DNA of 64,000 nucleotides from Nocardioides sp. zg-1228. GTDB taxonomy: Bacteria > Actinomycetota > Actinomycetes > Propionibacteriales > Nocardioidaceae. The position numbers and the translations under genes were made by a program. The DNA lies in contig NZ_CP070961.1 of assembly GCF_017086465.1 (NCBI RefSeq), positions 248,001 to 312,000 of the forward strand, in the 5' to 3' direction. Below, piece after piece: positions 11,101-18,692 of this stretch (position 1 is its first letter; every line of letters begins with the position of its first letter). The notes beneath the pieces are model-generated. The model ran no database searches and had not been told where the DNA came from. It saw only the letters and a program-made list of their open reading frames with translations.

Positions 11101-12164
11101 CGGGTGGAGTCCTCGAGCTCGTCCCACCGGCTCGGCAGGTCGAGCAGGGTGACGCCGTGCAGCCCGTCGGGCGGCACGATGTGGTTGCCGGGGGGCAGGT
11201 GGCCGCCGTCGATGACCAGCAGGATGTGCGGCGTGGCGGGACGCTCGTCGGCGCCGAAGCGGGGCCGGTCGCTCAGGTCGGGCGGGAGCAGGTTGCCCAG
11301 GTCGTCGAGCGAGGTGGAGACCAGGCGCATCGGCCCGACCGCGTCGACCTCGCGGGTGCTCTGGGCGTGGGGGAGCCACTTCACCCAGTCCCAGTGGGTG
11401 AGGTTCTGCTCCGAGCTGAGCACCGCCACGATCAGCTGGTCGGGGTTCTGGAACGCGGTCGCCGAGCAGATCATCGCCCGCGCCGTCGAGCGCACCTCCT
11501 CGGCGTCGCCGCACAGCTCGATCCGGTCGAAGGCGCGCAGGTCGATCGAGGCGGGCAGGTTGGGCTGGAGCCGGTGGACCACCAGCAGGCGGTGCAGCGC
11601 GGACGCGGCGGCCGGGTCGACCTGGTCGACCGGCGCGCTCTCCGGCGGCACCAGCTCCAGCGACAGCGGCTGTGAGCACAGCCCGTAGCGCACGTGCAGG
11701 AAGTTGTCGTCGGAGGCGGTGTGCTCCCACAGCCGGGTGCGGTCCTCGGCCAGCGCGGGCAGCGCCGACGGCTCGGGGTGGTGCCAGTTGAGCGCGCGGC
11801 GCTGCTGGTCGGCCGCCTCGCGCGCGACCTTGCGGATGTTGCTGAGGTAGCGCAGGTACTCCGTGCGCGATCCGGTGACCTGCTGGGCGCGCTGCTTCCG
11901 CTGCCGGTCGATCTGCACGATGATGAAGCCGAGGGTGGCGAAGAGGAACATGCCGGCCGCGAGGAAGCTGCGGCTCTTGTTGGCGCCGCCCATCGTGGCG
12001 ACGAGCACGATCGAGCCCAGGCTGCCCAGCATCGGGATGGCGTTCATCAGCACGCCGCCCGCGCCCTCGCCGTCCTGCAGCTCCGGCGGTGGCTGCAGGA
12101 CGATCTGGCCGCCCGGCATCTCGGGCTCGTCGAGCCGCTGGCCACCTCGCAATGTCGTGCTCAC
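8166..12164 (-). CDS. eccC: T7SS ATPase EccC (fused EccCa-EccCb form)
   Basis: The motor of the ESX secretion machine, 1332 residues, the usual length of a one-piece EccC. Two membrane helices (about residues 42-58 and 66-84) are followed by a linker domain and three FtsK/SpoIIIE-type ATPase domains with Walker A motifs GATGSGKS (about 487), GGPRSGKS (about 842) and GDGQSGKS (about 1120). The first domain has a full Walker B (LFIVVDEFSEML, about 595) and is expected to be the catalytically dominant one; the others bind substrate tails. The start chosen is a GTG with GGGGGGA just upstream; a GTG 21 bases further out lacks such a site. It is divergent from the first EccD-like gene. Confidence 0.95.
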   Translation of the reverse strand: MSTTLRGGQRLDEPEMPGGQIVLQPPPELQDGEGAGGVLMNAIPMLGSLGSIVLVATMGGANKSRSFLAAGMFLFATLGFIIVQIDRQRKQRAQQVTGSRTEYLRYLSNIRKVAREAADQQRRALNWHHPEPSALPALAEDRTRLWEHTASDDNFLHVRYGLCSQPLSLELVPPESAPVDQVDPAAASALHRLLVVHRLQPNLPASIDLRAFDRIELCGDAEEVRSTARAMICSATAFQNPDQLIVAVLSSEQNLTHWDWVKWLPHAQSTREVDAVGPMRLVSTSLDDLGNLLPPDLSDRPRFGADERPATPHILLVIDGGHLPPGNHIVPPDGLHGVTLLDLPSRWDELEDSTRLRLEFVDAPDELGKRPVRALRLRGEPVRALADQCDIATAEAFARRIAPLKTASAESSSSGGAVDITSTTPDHMDLLGLGDIFTYDPATAWRPRPARDRLRVPIGIGDSGGLIHLDIKESAQQGMGPHGLVIGATGSGKSEFLRTLVLGLVMTHSSEQLNLVLVDFKGGATFAGMADMPHVSAVITNLANELTLVDRMQDALSGEMTRRQELLRDAGNYASVRDYEKARANGEPLEPMPSLFIVVDEFSEMLSAKPEFIDLFVAIGRLGRSLGLHLLLASQRLEEGRLRGLESHLSYRVGLRTFSAGESRAVLGVPDAYELPAVPGLGYLKPDQSTLLRFKAAYVSGPPSSRTRVTRDEGGAIRGILPFTISEVQALEPTTDEVAEVAPQPQQQGEQPSLLDVAVQRMIGKGPAAHQVWLPPLDVPDTLDELMPDLVESPDLGLTSPQWRNVPGLVIPLGTVDRPREQRRDTMTLNLTGAAGHVAVVGGPRSGKSTMLRSIVTSMALVTTPLESQFFVLDFGGGTFAPLARLPHVSGVATRSEPDVVRRVMAEVEGIVDRREGYFRENGIDSIETYRSRRTQGRADDGWGDVFLVIDGWSTLRAEFDDLEMEIQQLAARGLTFGLHIVTASTRWADYRAAMRDVFGSKLELRLGDPLDSEIDRKVAALVPVGRPGRGLVPSKLHFLGALPRIDGDGSADTLGDGVDDLIDRVAAAWKGPQGPKLRLLPELVTLEAVREDAVRRQLPAKHILLGINEKELAPIGLDVDAEPHMLVFGDGQSGKSALLRAYVHEVMRTRTPKEAQIVLVDYRRSMLGEVPDEYLLNYLTSATQATPTLKDIASYLEGRIPGPDVTPEQLRNRSWWTGAEVFVVVDDYDLVATAQSSPVSSLQPLMAQARDVGLHVVVARRTGGASRALYEPVIQSLRDLAMPGVMLSGPRDEGVLIGNLRPQPAPEGRARVVTRDGGTQTAQLAWLDPTM

Positions 12165-12202
12165 TCGCGTCCCCCCGTGCCTCACCCGTTGAAGTCGCGA
12201 CG

Positions 12203-12208
12203 ATGATA
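12203..12208 (-). promoter_or_regulatory. Candidate -10 box for eccC
   Basis: TATCAT on the minus strand, 38 bases before the eccC start, in the 118-base divergent gap. It leaves a leader of about 32 bases containing the ribosome site. Confidence 0.4.
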
Positions 12209-12233
12209 GGTGTGCTGCGGAGCGGCCCGCGAC

Positions 12234-12239
12234 TACCCT
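12234..12239 (+). promoter_or_regulatory. Candidate -10 box for the first EccD-like gene
   Basis: TACCCT, 43 bases upstream of the GTG start and 25 bases from the opposing box for eccC. No clear -35 box is seen. Confidence 0.35.
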
Positions 12240-12282
12240 TCACCCGACGAGCGCCCGCCCGAGGCATGCGAAGGGGGAATCC

Positions 12283-13650
12283 GTGTCGGACGTCGCGATG
12301 TCCAGCACTGCTGGAGCGACCATTGCCGTGAGCATCCACGGCCCTGCCGGCGTGCTCGACCTGGTCGTGCCCGCGGGCGCCACCTCGGTCGACGTGGCCC
12401 GTGAGTACGCCAAGCAGGCCGAGGTGCCCGGCATCCCGCTGCTGCAGACCGCGCTCGGCGAGCGCCTCAACGCGGCGGCCCCCCTGAGCGAGGCCGGGAT
12501 CGAGCCCGGCGACGTGCTGGTGGCGACCGCCGGCGTCCACCGGCCCCGCCGGGTGACGCTTCTCCAGGCCGCCAAGAACGCGCCGGAGAGCCCGGAGCTC
12601 GCCTCGATGGTCGCCTGGCTCGCCGCCCTGGTCGCGGTCCTGGCCGCCTGGTACGCCGCCCGCTCGGGCGACGACGTCGCGCGCACCGTCGTCGTCGGCG
12701 TGCTGCTGGCGTGCTCGCTCGCCGGCGTGCTGCCGGTCGGTCGCCACGCGCGCCAGCGGGCCGCCGCCGCCCCCGCCTTCGCCGCCGCGGCGGCCTTCGC
12801 CGCGCTCCACGAGCCCGGTCTGCACCTGCTCCCCGCGATCCTCGGCACCTCCGCCATGGCGGCGGCCGTCGTGGCCGGGATCGGCCGCGCGCTGTCCCAC
12901 GACGCGGACGAGGTCAGCACGGTCTGGATCGTCGCCGGGCTCGCCGTCTTCGCCTGCTGCGCCGTGCCGGCGATGCTCGGGTGGGACGCGCGGGTCGCCT
13001 GGACGCTGCTGGTGTTCGGGTCGATGATGGCCGCGCGCTTCGCGCCCTCGCTCGCGGTCGACGTGCCCGACGAGGCGCTGCTCGACCTCGACCGCCTCGC
13101 CGTGACGGCCTGGTCGGCCCGCGACAGCCAGCGCGCGGGGCGGCGCGGCCGCGCGGTCGTCGCGGCCGGCGCCATGGAGCGGCTGGTGCACCGCGCCTCA
13201 CGCATCGTCACCGGCGCGTCCGCCGCGATCCTGGTGACGATGGTCGTGGCGAGCCCCCTGCTGCTGCAGCGCGCCACCATCGACCTCGACCTCATCGGCG
13301 CGCGCTGCCTGGTCCTCTTCGCCGGCTGCTCGCTGCTCCTCGCGGCCCGGTCCTACCGGCACGCCGCTGCGCGTGCGCTCCTGCGCCTCGCCGGGCTCGC
13401 CGCCCTCGTCGCCCTGGGGGTCCACCTCGCCACGGGCCCGGGCGCCGGGCACGTCGACACGTTCTTCTACGTCACCGTCGCGCTCGGCGTGGTCGCCCTC
13501 GCCGCCGCAGTGGCGACCGGGCGCGGCTGGCGCTCGGTCTGGTGGTCGCGTCGCGCCGAGGTCGCCGAGTCGCTGTGCGGCAGCTTCGCGTTCGCCGCCG
13601 CCGTGGTCGCGTCCGGCGTGTTCCGGCGGCTCTGGGAGCTGACCTCCTGA
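12283..13650 (+). CDS. EccD-like T7SS membrane protein (first copy)
   Basis: 455 residues. Residues 12-90 form a ubiquitin/YukD-like domain (ATIAVSIHGPAGVLDLVV, then a turn with LSEAGIEPGDVLVA), followed by about ten to eleven hydrophobic segments: the architecture of EccD, the pore-lining ESX membrane subunit. It shares little sequence with the second EccD gene downstream, so it is a diverged paralogue and not a recent duplicate. GTG is taken as the start because AAGGGGGA precedes it at good spacing. It is divergent from eccC and leads towards the WXG100 pair, from which it is separated by 170 bases. Confidence 0.75.
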   Translation: MSDVAMSSTAGATIAVSIHGPAGVLDLVVPAGATSVDVAREYAKQAEVPGIPLLQTALGERLNAAAPLSEAGIEPGDVLVATAGVHRPRRVTLLQAAKNAPESPELASMVAWLAALVAVLAAWYAARSGDDVARTVVVGVLLACSLAGVLPVGRHARQRAAAAPAFAAAAAFAALHEPGLHLLPAILGTSAMAAAVVAGIGRALSHDADEVSTVWIVAGLAVFACCAVPAMLGWDARVAWTLLVFGSMMAARFAPSLAVDVPDEALLDLDRLAVTAWSARDSQRAGRRGRAVVAAGAMERLVHRASRIVTGASAAILVTMVVASPLLLQRATIDLDLIGARCLVLFAGCSLLLAARSYRHAAARALLRLAGLAALVALGVHLATGPGAGHVDTFFYVTVALGVVALAAAVATGRGWRSVWWSRRAEVAESLCGSFAFAAAVVASGVFRRLWELTS

Positions 13651-13671
13651 GGGGGCGCTCCGACGACGTTC

Positions 13672-13700
13672 GGTGGATTCAGGTTTAGGCCGAATCCGCC
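13672..13700 (+). other. Stem-loop between the EccD-like gene and the WXG100 pair
   Basis: A 9-bp stem (arms 13672-13680 and 13692-13700, one G-U pair) with an 11-base loop, 21 bases after the stop codon. It could be a weak terminator or the start of a structured leader of the WXG100 mRNA. The remaining 120 bases before the next start contain the repeated octamer GGATCACC but no confident promoter. Confidence 0.35.
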
Positions 13701-13820
13701 CGGGTAGATGCAGGATCAGCGCGGGGGGCCGGGACGTCTCCCCGAGCACCGGATCACCAGTCCAGTGGATCACCAACAAGACACTCGGTCGGTCGGACCG
13801 CCGAGGGAGAAGGATCTTCA

Positions 13821-14132
13821 ATGAGCGAGATGTACGGCCAGACAGAGAAGGCGCTCTCCAAGGGTGCTGACTTCGTCGACCAGGCCCGCGCCGACGTCAA
13901 GAACAAGTGTGGCGTCCTGTCCGGAAACATCCAGACGATGATGGGTGGATGGGGCGGCCAGGGTGCCTCCGCGTTCAACAACCTCATGATCGCCTGGGAC
14001 CAGAAGCAGGAGACCATCCTCAAGGCCCTCGACCAGCTCGCGGCCTCCATGAAGGAGACCGAGCGCGACAACGTCTCCACCGACGAGGCCCAGTCCGCCA
14101 CCCACACCAACCTCCAGGGCCGTCTCGGCTGA
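13821..14132 (+). CDS. WXG100 family T7SS protein, EsxA-like
   Basis: 103 residues forming a helical hairpin with the W-G-G turn at 44-46 (MMGGWGGQGASAF). No YxxxD/E motif is present at the C-terminus, which makes this the EsxA-like partner in the expected heterodimer. Cys30 in the first helix is unusual for the family. AGAAGGA provides a ribosome site. A second WXG100 gene follows 36 bases later, as in canonical esxB-esxA pairs. Confidence 0.9.
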   Translation: MSEMYGQTEKALSKGADFVDQARADVKNKCGVLSGNIQTMMGGWGGQGASAFNNLMIAWDQKQETILKALDQLAASMKETERDNVSTDEAQSATHTNLQGRLG

Positions 14133-14168
14133 CGCCGACACCTGACTGCGCAGATCTAGGAGATCGAC

Positions 14169-14459
14169 ATGACTTTCGACGGAATCAAGGTCCAGCACGG
14201 CAGCCTCGACGCCGGTGCGGCCGACGTGATGAAGGCGGCCAAGGACATCGAGGCCCGCCTCGACCAGCTCGAGACCGAGCTCAACCCCCTCAAGTCGGAC
14301 TGGAACGGTAACGCCAAGATGGCCTACGACCAGGCCAAGGCCAAGTGGGACCAGGCCATGACGGAGATGACCCTCCTGCTCCAGCAGGCCAGCCAGGGTG
14401 TCGACGCGTCCAACGCCGAGTACAAGGCCGCCGACGCCCGGGGCGCCAACCGCTTCTGA
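14169..14459 (+). CDS. WXG100 family T7SS protein, EsxB-like, with export motif
   Basis: 96 residues with the turn W-N-G at 45-47 and a C-terminal Y-K-A-A-D at 85-89 that fits the YxxxD/E export signal recognised by EccC. In ESX systems the partner bearing this motif (EsxB/CFP-10 type) targets the heterodimer to the third ATPase domain of EccC. The protein is cysteine-free. An AGGAG ribosome site is seven bases before the ATG. It is followed by a strong terminator-like hairpin, so the small pair can be made in excess over the membrane subunits. Confidence 0.92.
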   Translation: MTFDGIKVQHGSLDAGAADVMKAAKDIEARLDQLETELNPLKSDWNGNAKMAYDQAKAKWDQAMTEMTLLLQQASQGVDASNAEYKAADARGANRF

Positions 14460-14476
14460 GCGCACGCACCTCGTCC

Positions 14477-14509
14477 GAGGCCGGTCGTCCCTGCGGGATG
14501 ACCGGCCTC
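14477..14509 (+). terminator. Hairpin after the WXG100 pair
   Basis: Arms 14477-14486 and 14500-14509 (GAGGCCGGTC / GACCGGCCTC) continue inward through a G-U pair into TCCC/GGGA, giving about 15 paired positions around a three-base loop. There is no long T-run. It probably reduces transcription into eccD. Confidence 0.7.
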
Positions 14510-14534
14510 CGGCATTTCGGGAGCCGCTTTCGCC

Positions 14535-14540
14535 TAGGCT
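14535..14540 (+). promoter_or_regulatory. Candidate -10 box for eccD-eccB-mycP
   Basis: TAGGCT lies just downstream of the hairpin and 69 bases before the eccD start, offering a separate promoter for the membrane-complex genes. Confidence 0.4.
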
Positions 14541-14609
14541 GCTCCCGGTTCAGCGCCCCGCCCGGCCGGGCGGAGCGCAGGTGAAGCACTGTTCAGGGGG
14601 GAATCACCA

Positions 14610-15992
14610 ATGAGTCAGGGGTCCTCGGTCGCGTCGGGCCTGGTCCGCGTGACCATCGCCTCGGGATCTCGACGCGTCGACCTCGTGCTGCCGGGCGCGA
14701 TCCCGGTCGCCGAGCTGGTGCCGGAGCTCGCCCGCTCCGTCGGCCTCCTCGACGCGTCCACCGTCTACGGCGGCTACCGCCTGGTGACGCAGGAGGGCCG
14801 GATCCTCGCCGACAACGCCGGCCTCACGATGCAGGGCATCGAGGACGGCGGCCTGCTCACCGTCACCGCCGGCGTCGACGACAAGGCGCCCCGGGTCTAC
14901 GACGACGTGGTCGAGGCGATGGCCGACGTCGTCGAGAACGAGCTCCGGCCGTGGGAGCCCGCGGCCGGGCGCCGCACGGCCCTCGGCGCGGCCGCCATCC
15001 TGCTCGGCCTCGGCGCGCTGGCCCTGCTCCTCCAGGGCGAGAGCCTGCTCGGCGGCGTCGCGGCCGGCGTCATCGCGGGCCTGCTCGTGGTGGGCGGCAT
15101 CGTCCTGACCCGCGCGCAGGGCGAGCCCGAGGCCGGCGTCGTCGTCTCGCTGCTCGCCGCGCTCTACGCCGCGGTCGCCGGCCTGCTGCTCGCGCCCGGT
15201 GACCTGCCGTCGTGGCGCTGGCCCCTTCCCGACGCGTTCTTCACCGACCCCCTGCTCTACGCCGGGCTGGGCGTGCTGGCCGTCGGCCTGGTGGCCGTCG
15301 TGGGCCTCGAGGGCGGTCGCGCTCTCGTGATCCCGGCCGTCGTGGTGGGTGCGGTGCTGGTCGCCGGCTCCCTGCTCGTGCGGGTGTTCTCGCTGGAGCC
15401 CGCCACCGTCTTCATCGTCCTGCTCACCCTCGTCGTCCTCGCCGGCAGCATCTTCCCGTGGCTCGCGCTCGGCGTCACCGGCACCAAGGTCGACCAGCTC
15501 TACTCGCTGCACGACATCACCGCCGACCCCGACGAGATCGACCCCGAGGAGGTCGCCGACGACGCCCGCGTCGGCCACGAGATCCTCCTCGCGGTGTCCG
15601 CGACGGTGGGCACGCTGCTGGTGCTGCTGGCGCCCTTCGCCGTCGGCAGCGGTGCCTACGGCACGATCCTGGCGGCGGTGTGCTGCCTGGCCGTCATGTT
15701 CCGCACCCGCCAGTACCGCACCGGGGCCGAGGTGCTGGCCGGCCTCGCCTCGGGCATCCTCGGCCTGGTCTCGGTGGCGGTGTCGATGCTGCTGATCCAC
15801 GACGGCTGGCGCGCCGGCGCCGCCCTCGCCCTGGCCGGCGTCGGCGCGGCGCTGCTCGCGCTGACGCTCGTGCCCGCCTCGCCGTCGGTGCGCCGCGGCC
15901 GGATGGGCGACATCGTCGAGACGATGACGCTGCTCGCGCTGCTGCCGCTGATGGTCCTGGCAGCCGGCTTCGTGTCCGCGGTGGCGGGCTGA
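14610..15992 (+). CDS. eccD: T7SS integral membrane protein EccD
   Basis: 460 residues: an N-terminal ubiquitin-like domain (VRVTIASGSRRVDLVLPG, residues 11-90), a linker (VYDDVVEAMADVVENE), then about eleven hydrophobic segments with a conserved cytoplasmic loop DPDEIDPEEVADDARVGHE. This is the standard EccD plan. EccD makes up the central membrane vestibule of each ESX protomer, normally as two copies of one protein. The AGGGGGGA ribosome site resembles that of the first EccD-like gene. It lies three bases from eccB, so the two are co-transcribed. Confidence 0.93.
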   Translation: MSQGSSVASGLVRVTIASGSRRVDLVLPGAIPVAELVPELARSVGLLDASTVYGGYRLVTQEGRILADNAGLTMQGIEDGGLLTVTAGVDDKAPRVYDDVVEAMADVVENELRPWEPAAGRRTALGAAAILLGLGALALLLQGESLLGGVAAGVIAGLLVVGGIVLTRAQGEPEAGVVVSLLAALYAAVAGLLLAPGDLPSWRWPLPDAFFTDPLLYAGLGVLAVGLVAVVGLEGGRALVIPAVVVGAVLVAGSLLVRVFSLEPATVFIVLLTLVVLAGSIFPWLALGVTGTKVDQLYSLHDITADPDEIDPEEVADDARVGHEILLAVSATVGTLLVLLAPFAVGSGAYGTILAAVCCLAVMFRTRQYRTGAEVLAGLASGILGLVSVAVSMLLIHDGWRAGAALALAGVGAALLALTLVPASPSVRRGRMGDIVETMTLLALLPLMVLAAGFVSAVAG

Positions 15993-15995
15993 TCG

Positions 15996-17414
15996 ATGGC
16001 CACCAAGAAGGATCTCGTCGAGGCGCACGCCTTCAGCCGCCGCCGGCTGGTCACCGCCTTCGTCTCCGGCGCCCCGGGCGGCCGGGAGGTCGAGCCGGTG
16101 CGTCCCGGCCGCGTGCTCATCGGCGGCGTCGCCCTGTCGGTGCTCCTGCTGGCCGGTGCGGCCATCGCCGGCTTCCTGCTCGGCCGCCCGCCCGCCCAGT
16201 GGCTCGACGAGGGAAGCTTCGTCATCTCCAAGGACACCGGCGAGCAGTACGTCGTCCTGCGCGGCGGTGACGACCCCCTGCTCCAGCGGGTGCCCAACTA
16301 CGTCTCCGCCCAGCTGCTGCTGGGCGAGGCCAAGCTGACGCCCTTCACGGTGCGCGACAAGTACATCCGCACGGTGCAGCTCGGGGAGGACCTCGGCATC
16401 GACGCGGCCCCCGCCAGCCTGCCGTCCGCCGACGAGCTGGTCGACGACGACTGGACCGCGTGCACCGGCGCAGGCGTCGGCATCAAGCTCGCGGTGCAGC
16501 GCACGCCCACGGTCGAGGACCTGACCGGGTCGGCCTTCCTGGTGCGCAGCGAAGGCACCACCTGGCTCATCGCCACCGCGCCGCCGGTCGGCAGCGAGCA
16601 GGGCAGCGCCTACCGCCTGCCCATGCCGGCCGACGAGACCGAGTCCTCGACGCTGGGCGTACGGCTCGGGTTCGGCGCCTCCGCCACCGAGGTCGACGCC
16701 GACTGGCTCAACCTCTTCCGCCTGGGCGACCCGCTCGAGCAGAAGTCGTTCGGAGTCACCCGCGCCGGCGAGCGGGTGCCCTACGGCAGCACCGGCACCG
16801 ACCTCTCCCGCTACCGCATCGGTGACCTGCTGCGCTCGAGCAGCGGCGCCTACTACCTCCTCGGCGACGAGAAGCCCGAGCGGCTCAGCGACTTCGACGC
16901 GCTCGTCTACGACGTCGTCGGCACCGGCACGCAGGAGCTCGCCGACGACCTGTCCGCGTCGTTCGGCGACCCGAAGACCCCGGCGGAGTGGCCCAGCGAG
17001 GTCCCGCAGCCGATCACCAACGGCGCGCTGTGCGCCGTGCTGCACCCCGACGCGCGTGCCGGCGCCACCTTCAGCCTCGCCACCAACCCGACCGGCGCCG
17101 CGGACCCCTCGGGCGTCCGGCCGCGACGCCACGCGGTCGACGTCGAGCCGAGCGCGGGCGCCTACGTCCTCTCCGGCTCCGGCGAGGCCGCCGAGTCCGG
17201 CACCCCCTACGTCATCGACCCGAAGGGCGCGAAGTACGCCCTCGTCGGCCCCGAGGTGCCCGACTTCCTCGGCTACGGCGACGTCGACCCGCCACTGGTG
17301 CCGAGCGCGTGGCTGGAGTTCTTCGAGTCCGGTGTCCCGCTGTCGACCAACAGCGCACGCCGGGTCCCCGAGGACGCCCCGCCGGCCGACGACGCGTCCG
17401 CGGACGCCGGCTGA
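15996..17414 (+). CDS. eccB: T7SS membrane protein EccB
   Basis: 472 residues. The N-terminus MATKKDLVEAHAFSRRRLVTAF is diagnostic of EccB and lies in the cytoplasm, followed by one membrane helix (about 45-65) and a large extracytoplasmic domain of repeated R-type segments starting at FVISKDTGEQYVVLRGG. EccB joins the protomers of the ESX complex and extends towards the outside. Its paired cysteines (TACTGAG and ALCAVLH) could form the conserved disulphide. Its stop codon overlaps the mycP start (TGATG), so translation is coupled. Confidence 0.95.
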   Translation: MATKKDLVEAHAFSRRRLVTAFVSGAPGGREVEPVRPGRVLIGGVALSVLLLAGAAIAGFLLGRPPAQWLDEGSFVISKDTGEQYVVLRGGDDPLLQRVPNYVSAQLLLGEAKLTPFTVRDKYIRTVQLGEDLGIDAAPASLPSADELVDDDWTACTGAGVGIKLAVQRTPTVEDLTGSAFLVRSEGTTWLIATAPPVGSEQGSAYRLPMPADETESSTLGVRLGFGASATEVDADWLNLFRLGDPLEQKSFGVTRAGERVPYGSTGTDLSRYRIGDLLRSSSGAYYLLGDEKPERLSDFDALVYDVVGTGTQELADDLSASFGDPKTPAEWPSEVPQPITNGALCAVLHPDARAGATFSLATNPTGAADPSGVRPRRHAVDVEPSAGAYVLSGSGEAAESGTPYVIDPKGAKYALVGPEVPDFLGYGDVDPPLVPSAWLEFFESGVPLSTNSARRVPEDAPPADDASADAG

Positions 17415-18658
17415 TGGCTGCCCCGCCGCCGGGTCGTCGCCGCCCGTCTCCGCGCACGGTGCTCGCCGCGGGCCTGCTCGCCGCGGCGGTCGTGCCGCTC
17501 GGCGCGACGCCGGCCGCTGCCGACCACGACGCCCCCTGCAGCGTCGCCGAGCTGCCCCAGTCCGAGCGGCTCGCCGACACCCACGCCAAGGACAACGCGG
17601 CGTTCGACCGGATGCACGTCGAGCAGGCGCAGGAGCTCGCCACCGGCCGGGGCGTCAAGGTCGCCGTGATCGACAGCGGCGTGATGGGCGTCGAGGGACT
17701 CGACGTCGTCGGCGGCGTGGCCGTCCCGGGGGTCTCTCCCAATGCGCTGCTGTCGGGCCACGGCACGATCGTCGGCGGGCTGATCGCCGGGCCGCAGGGG
17801 GTCGCTCCCGACGCGCAGGTCTACGACGTCAAGGTCTACGACGCCGAGGACGCCGACACCACGCAGGGCGAGCGGCCGCTGACCTCGGCCGGCATCGTCG
17901 CCGGCATCGAGGCCGTCATCTCGGCCCAACCGCAGCAGCGGTTCGACATCGTCAACATCTCCCTCGCCGTCCGCCAGTCCGACCCGGCGCTGGAGGCGGC
18001 CGTCGCGCGCCTGGTGGCCCTCGACGTGGTGGTGGTCGCGGCCGCGGGCAACGCCGCGTCGAGCACCCCCGACGGGTTCGCCGGCACCCCGGGCAACGAT
18101 GCGGAGGTCTACCCCGCCGACTACCCCGGCGTGCTCGCTGTCAGCGCCACCCCACCCGGCGACGAGAACCCCAGCGCCTACGTCGTGCCCAACGCCGACA
18201 CCGACGTCGCGGCCCCCACCGTGGGCGCGCTCTCCGCCAACGCCACCGGCCAGGCCTGCGTCGTGGGCGAGGTCGCCACCTCGTGGGCGACGGCCGAGGT
18301 CAGCGGCGTCCTGGCGCTGCTCGCCGAGCGGTTCCCCCGCGACACGCCGCAGCAGCTCGTCGCCCGGCTCCAGGCCACCGCCGAGGGCGCCGGCGCGGCA
18401 CGGGACGACGCCTCGAGCCCATGGACGGGCGCGGGCGTGGTGCAGGCGCACGACGCGCTCACCCGGGAGATCCGGCCGGGGCGCAAGGGCAAGGTCGAGA
18501 CCACCGTCCAGGAGGTCCGCGCCGACGCCCAGGCGCCGCCGGCGCCCCGGCGCGTCGACCTCTTCGGCACGCCCCGCGCGATCCTGCTGTGGTCGGGCCT
18601 GGTCGCGGGGTCGCTGCTCGCCCTCGCCTCGATGCTGCGCCCGCTGCTGCGGCGGTGA
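17414..18658 (+). CDS. mycP: Mycosin, T7SS subtilisin-like serine protease
   Basis: 414 residues with a signal peptide ending near A-A-A at 34-36. It is an S8 protease with Asp87 in VAVIDSG, His116 in SGHGT, oxyanion Asn in AAAGNAAS and catalytic Ser290 in TSWATAEVSG, and ends in a membrane helix (AILLWSGLVAGSLLALASML). This is the mycosin layout: a membrane-anchored protease facing outward that stabilises the ESX complex. The S8 signature is usually GTSxAxP; here it reads ATSWATA, so the proline is missing, which fits the weak proteolytic activity known for mycosins. Last gene of the eccD-eccB-mycP unit. Confidence 0.93.
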   Translation: MAAPPPGRRRPSPRTVLAAGLLAAAVVPLGATPAAADHDAPCSVAELPQSERLADTHAKDNAAFDRMHVEQAQELATGRGVKVAVIDSGVMGVEGLDVVGGVAVPGVSPNALLSGHGTIVGGLIAGPQGVAPDAQVYDVKVYDAEDADTTQGERPLTSAGIVAGIEAVISAQPQQRFDIVNISLAVRQSDPALEAAVARLVALDVVVVAAAGNAASSTPDGFAGTPGNDAEVYPADYPGVLAVSATPPGDENPSAYVVPNADTDVAAPTVGALSANATGQACVVGEVATSWATAEVSGVLALLAERFPRDTPQQLVARLQATAEGAGAARDDASSPWTGAGVVQAHDALTREIRPGRKGKVETTVQEVRADAQAPPAPRRVDLFGTPRAILLWSGLVAGSLLALASMLRPLLRR

Positions 18659-18692
18659 CCCACGACACCCCGACCCATGATGGAATCGGGCC

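Noticed and set aside
12165..12185. Earlier GTG start for eccC
   Set aside because: No ribosome site precedes it, whereas a strong GGGGGGA lies within this segment at the right distance from the GTG at 12164.
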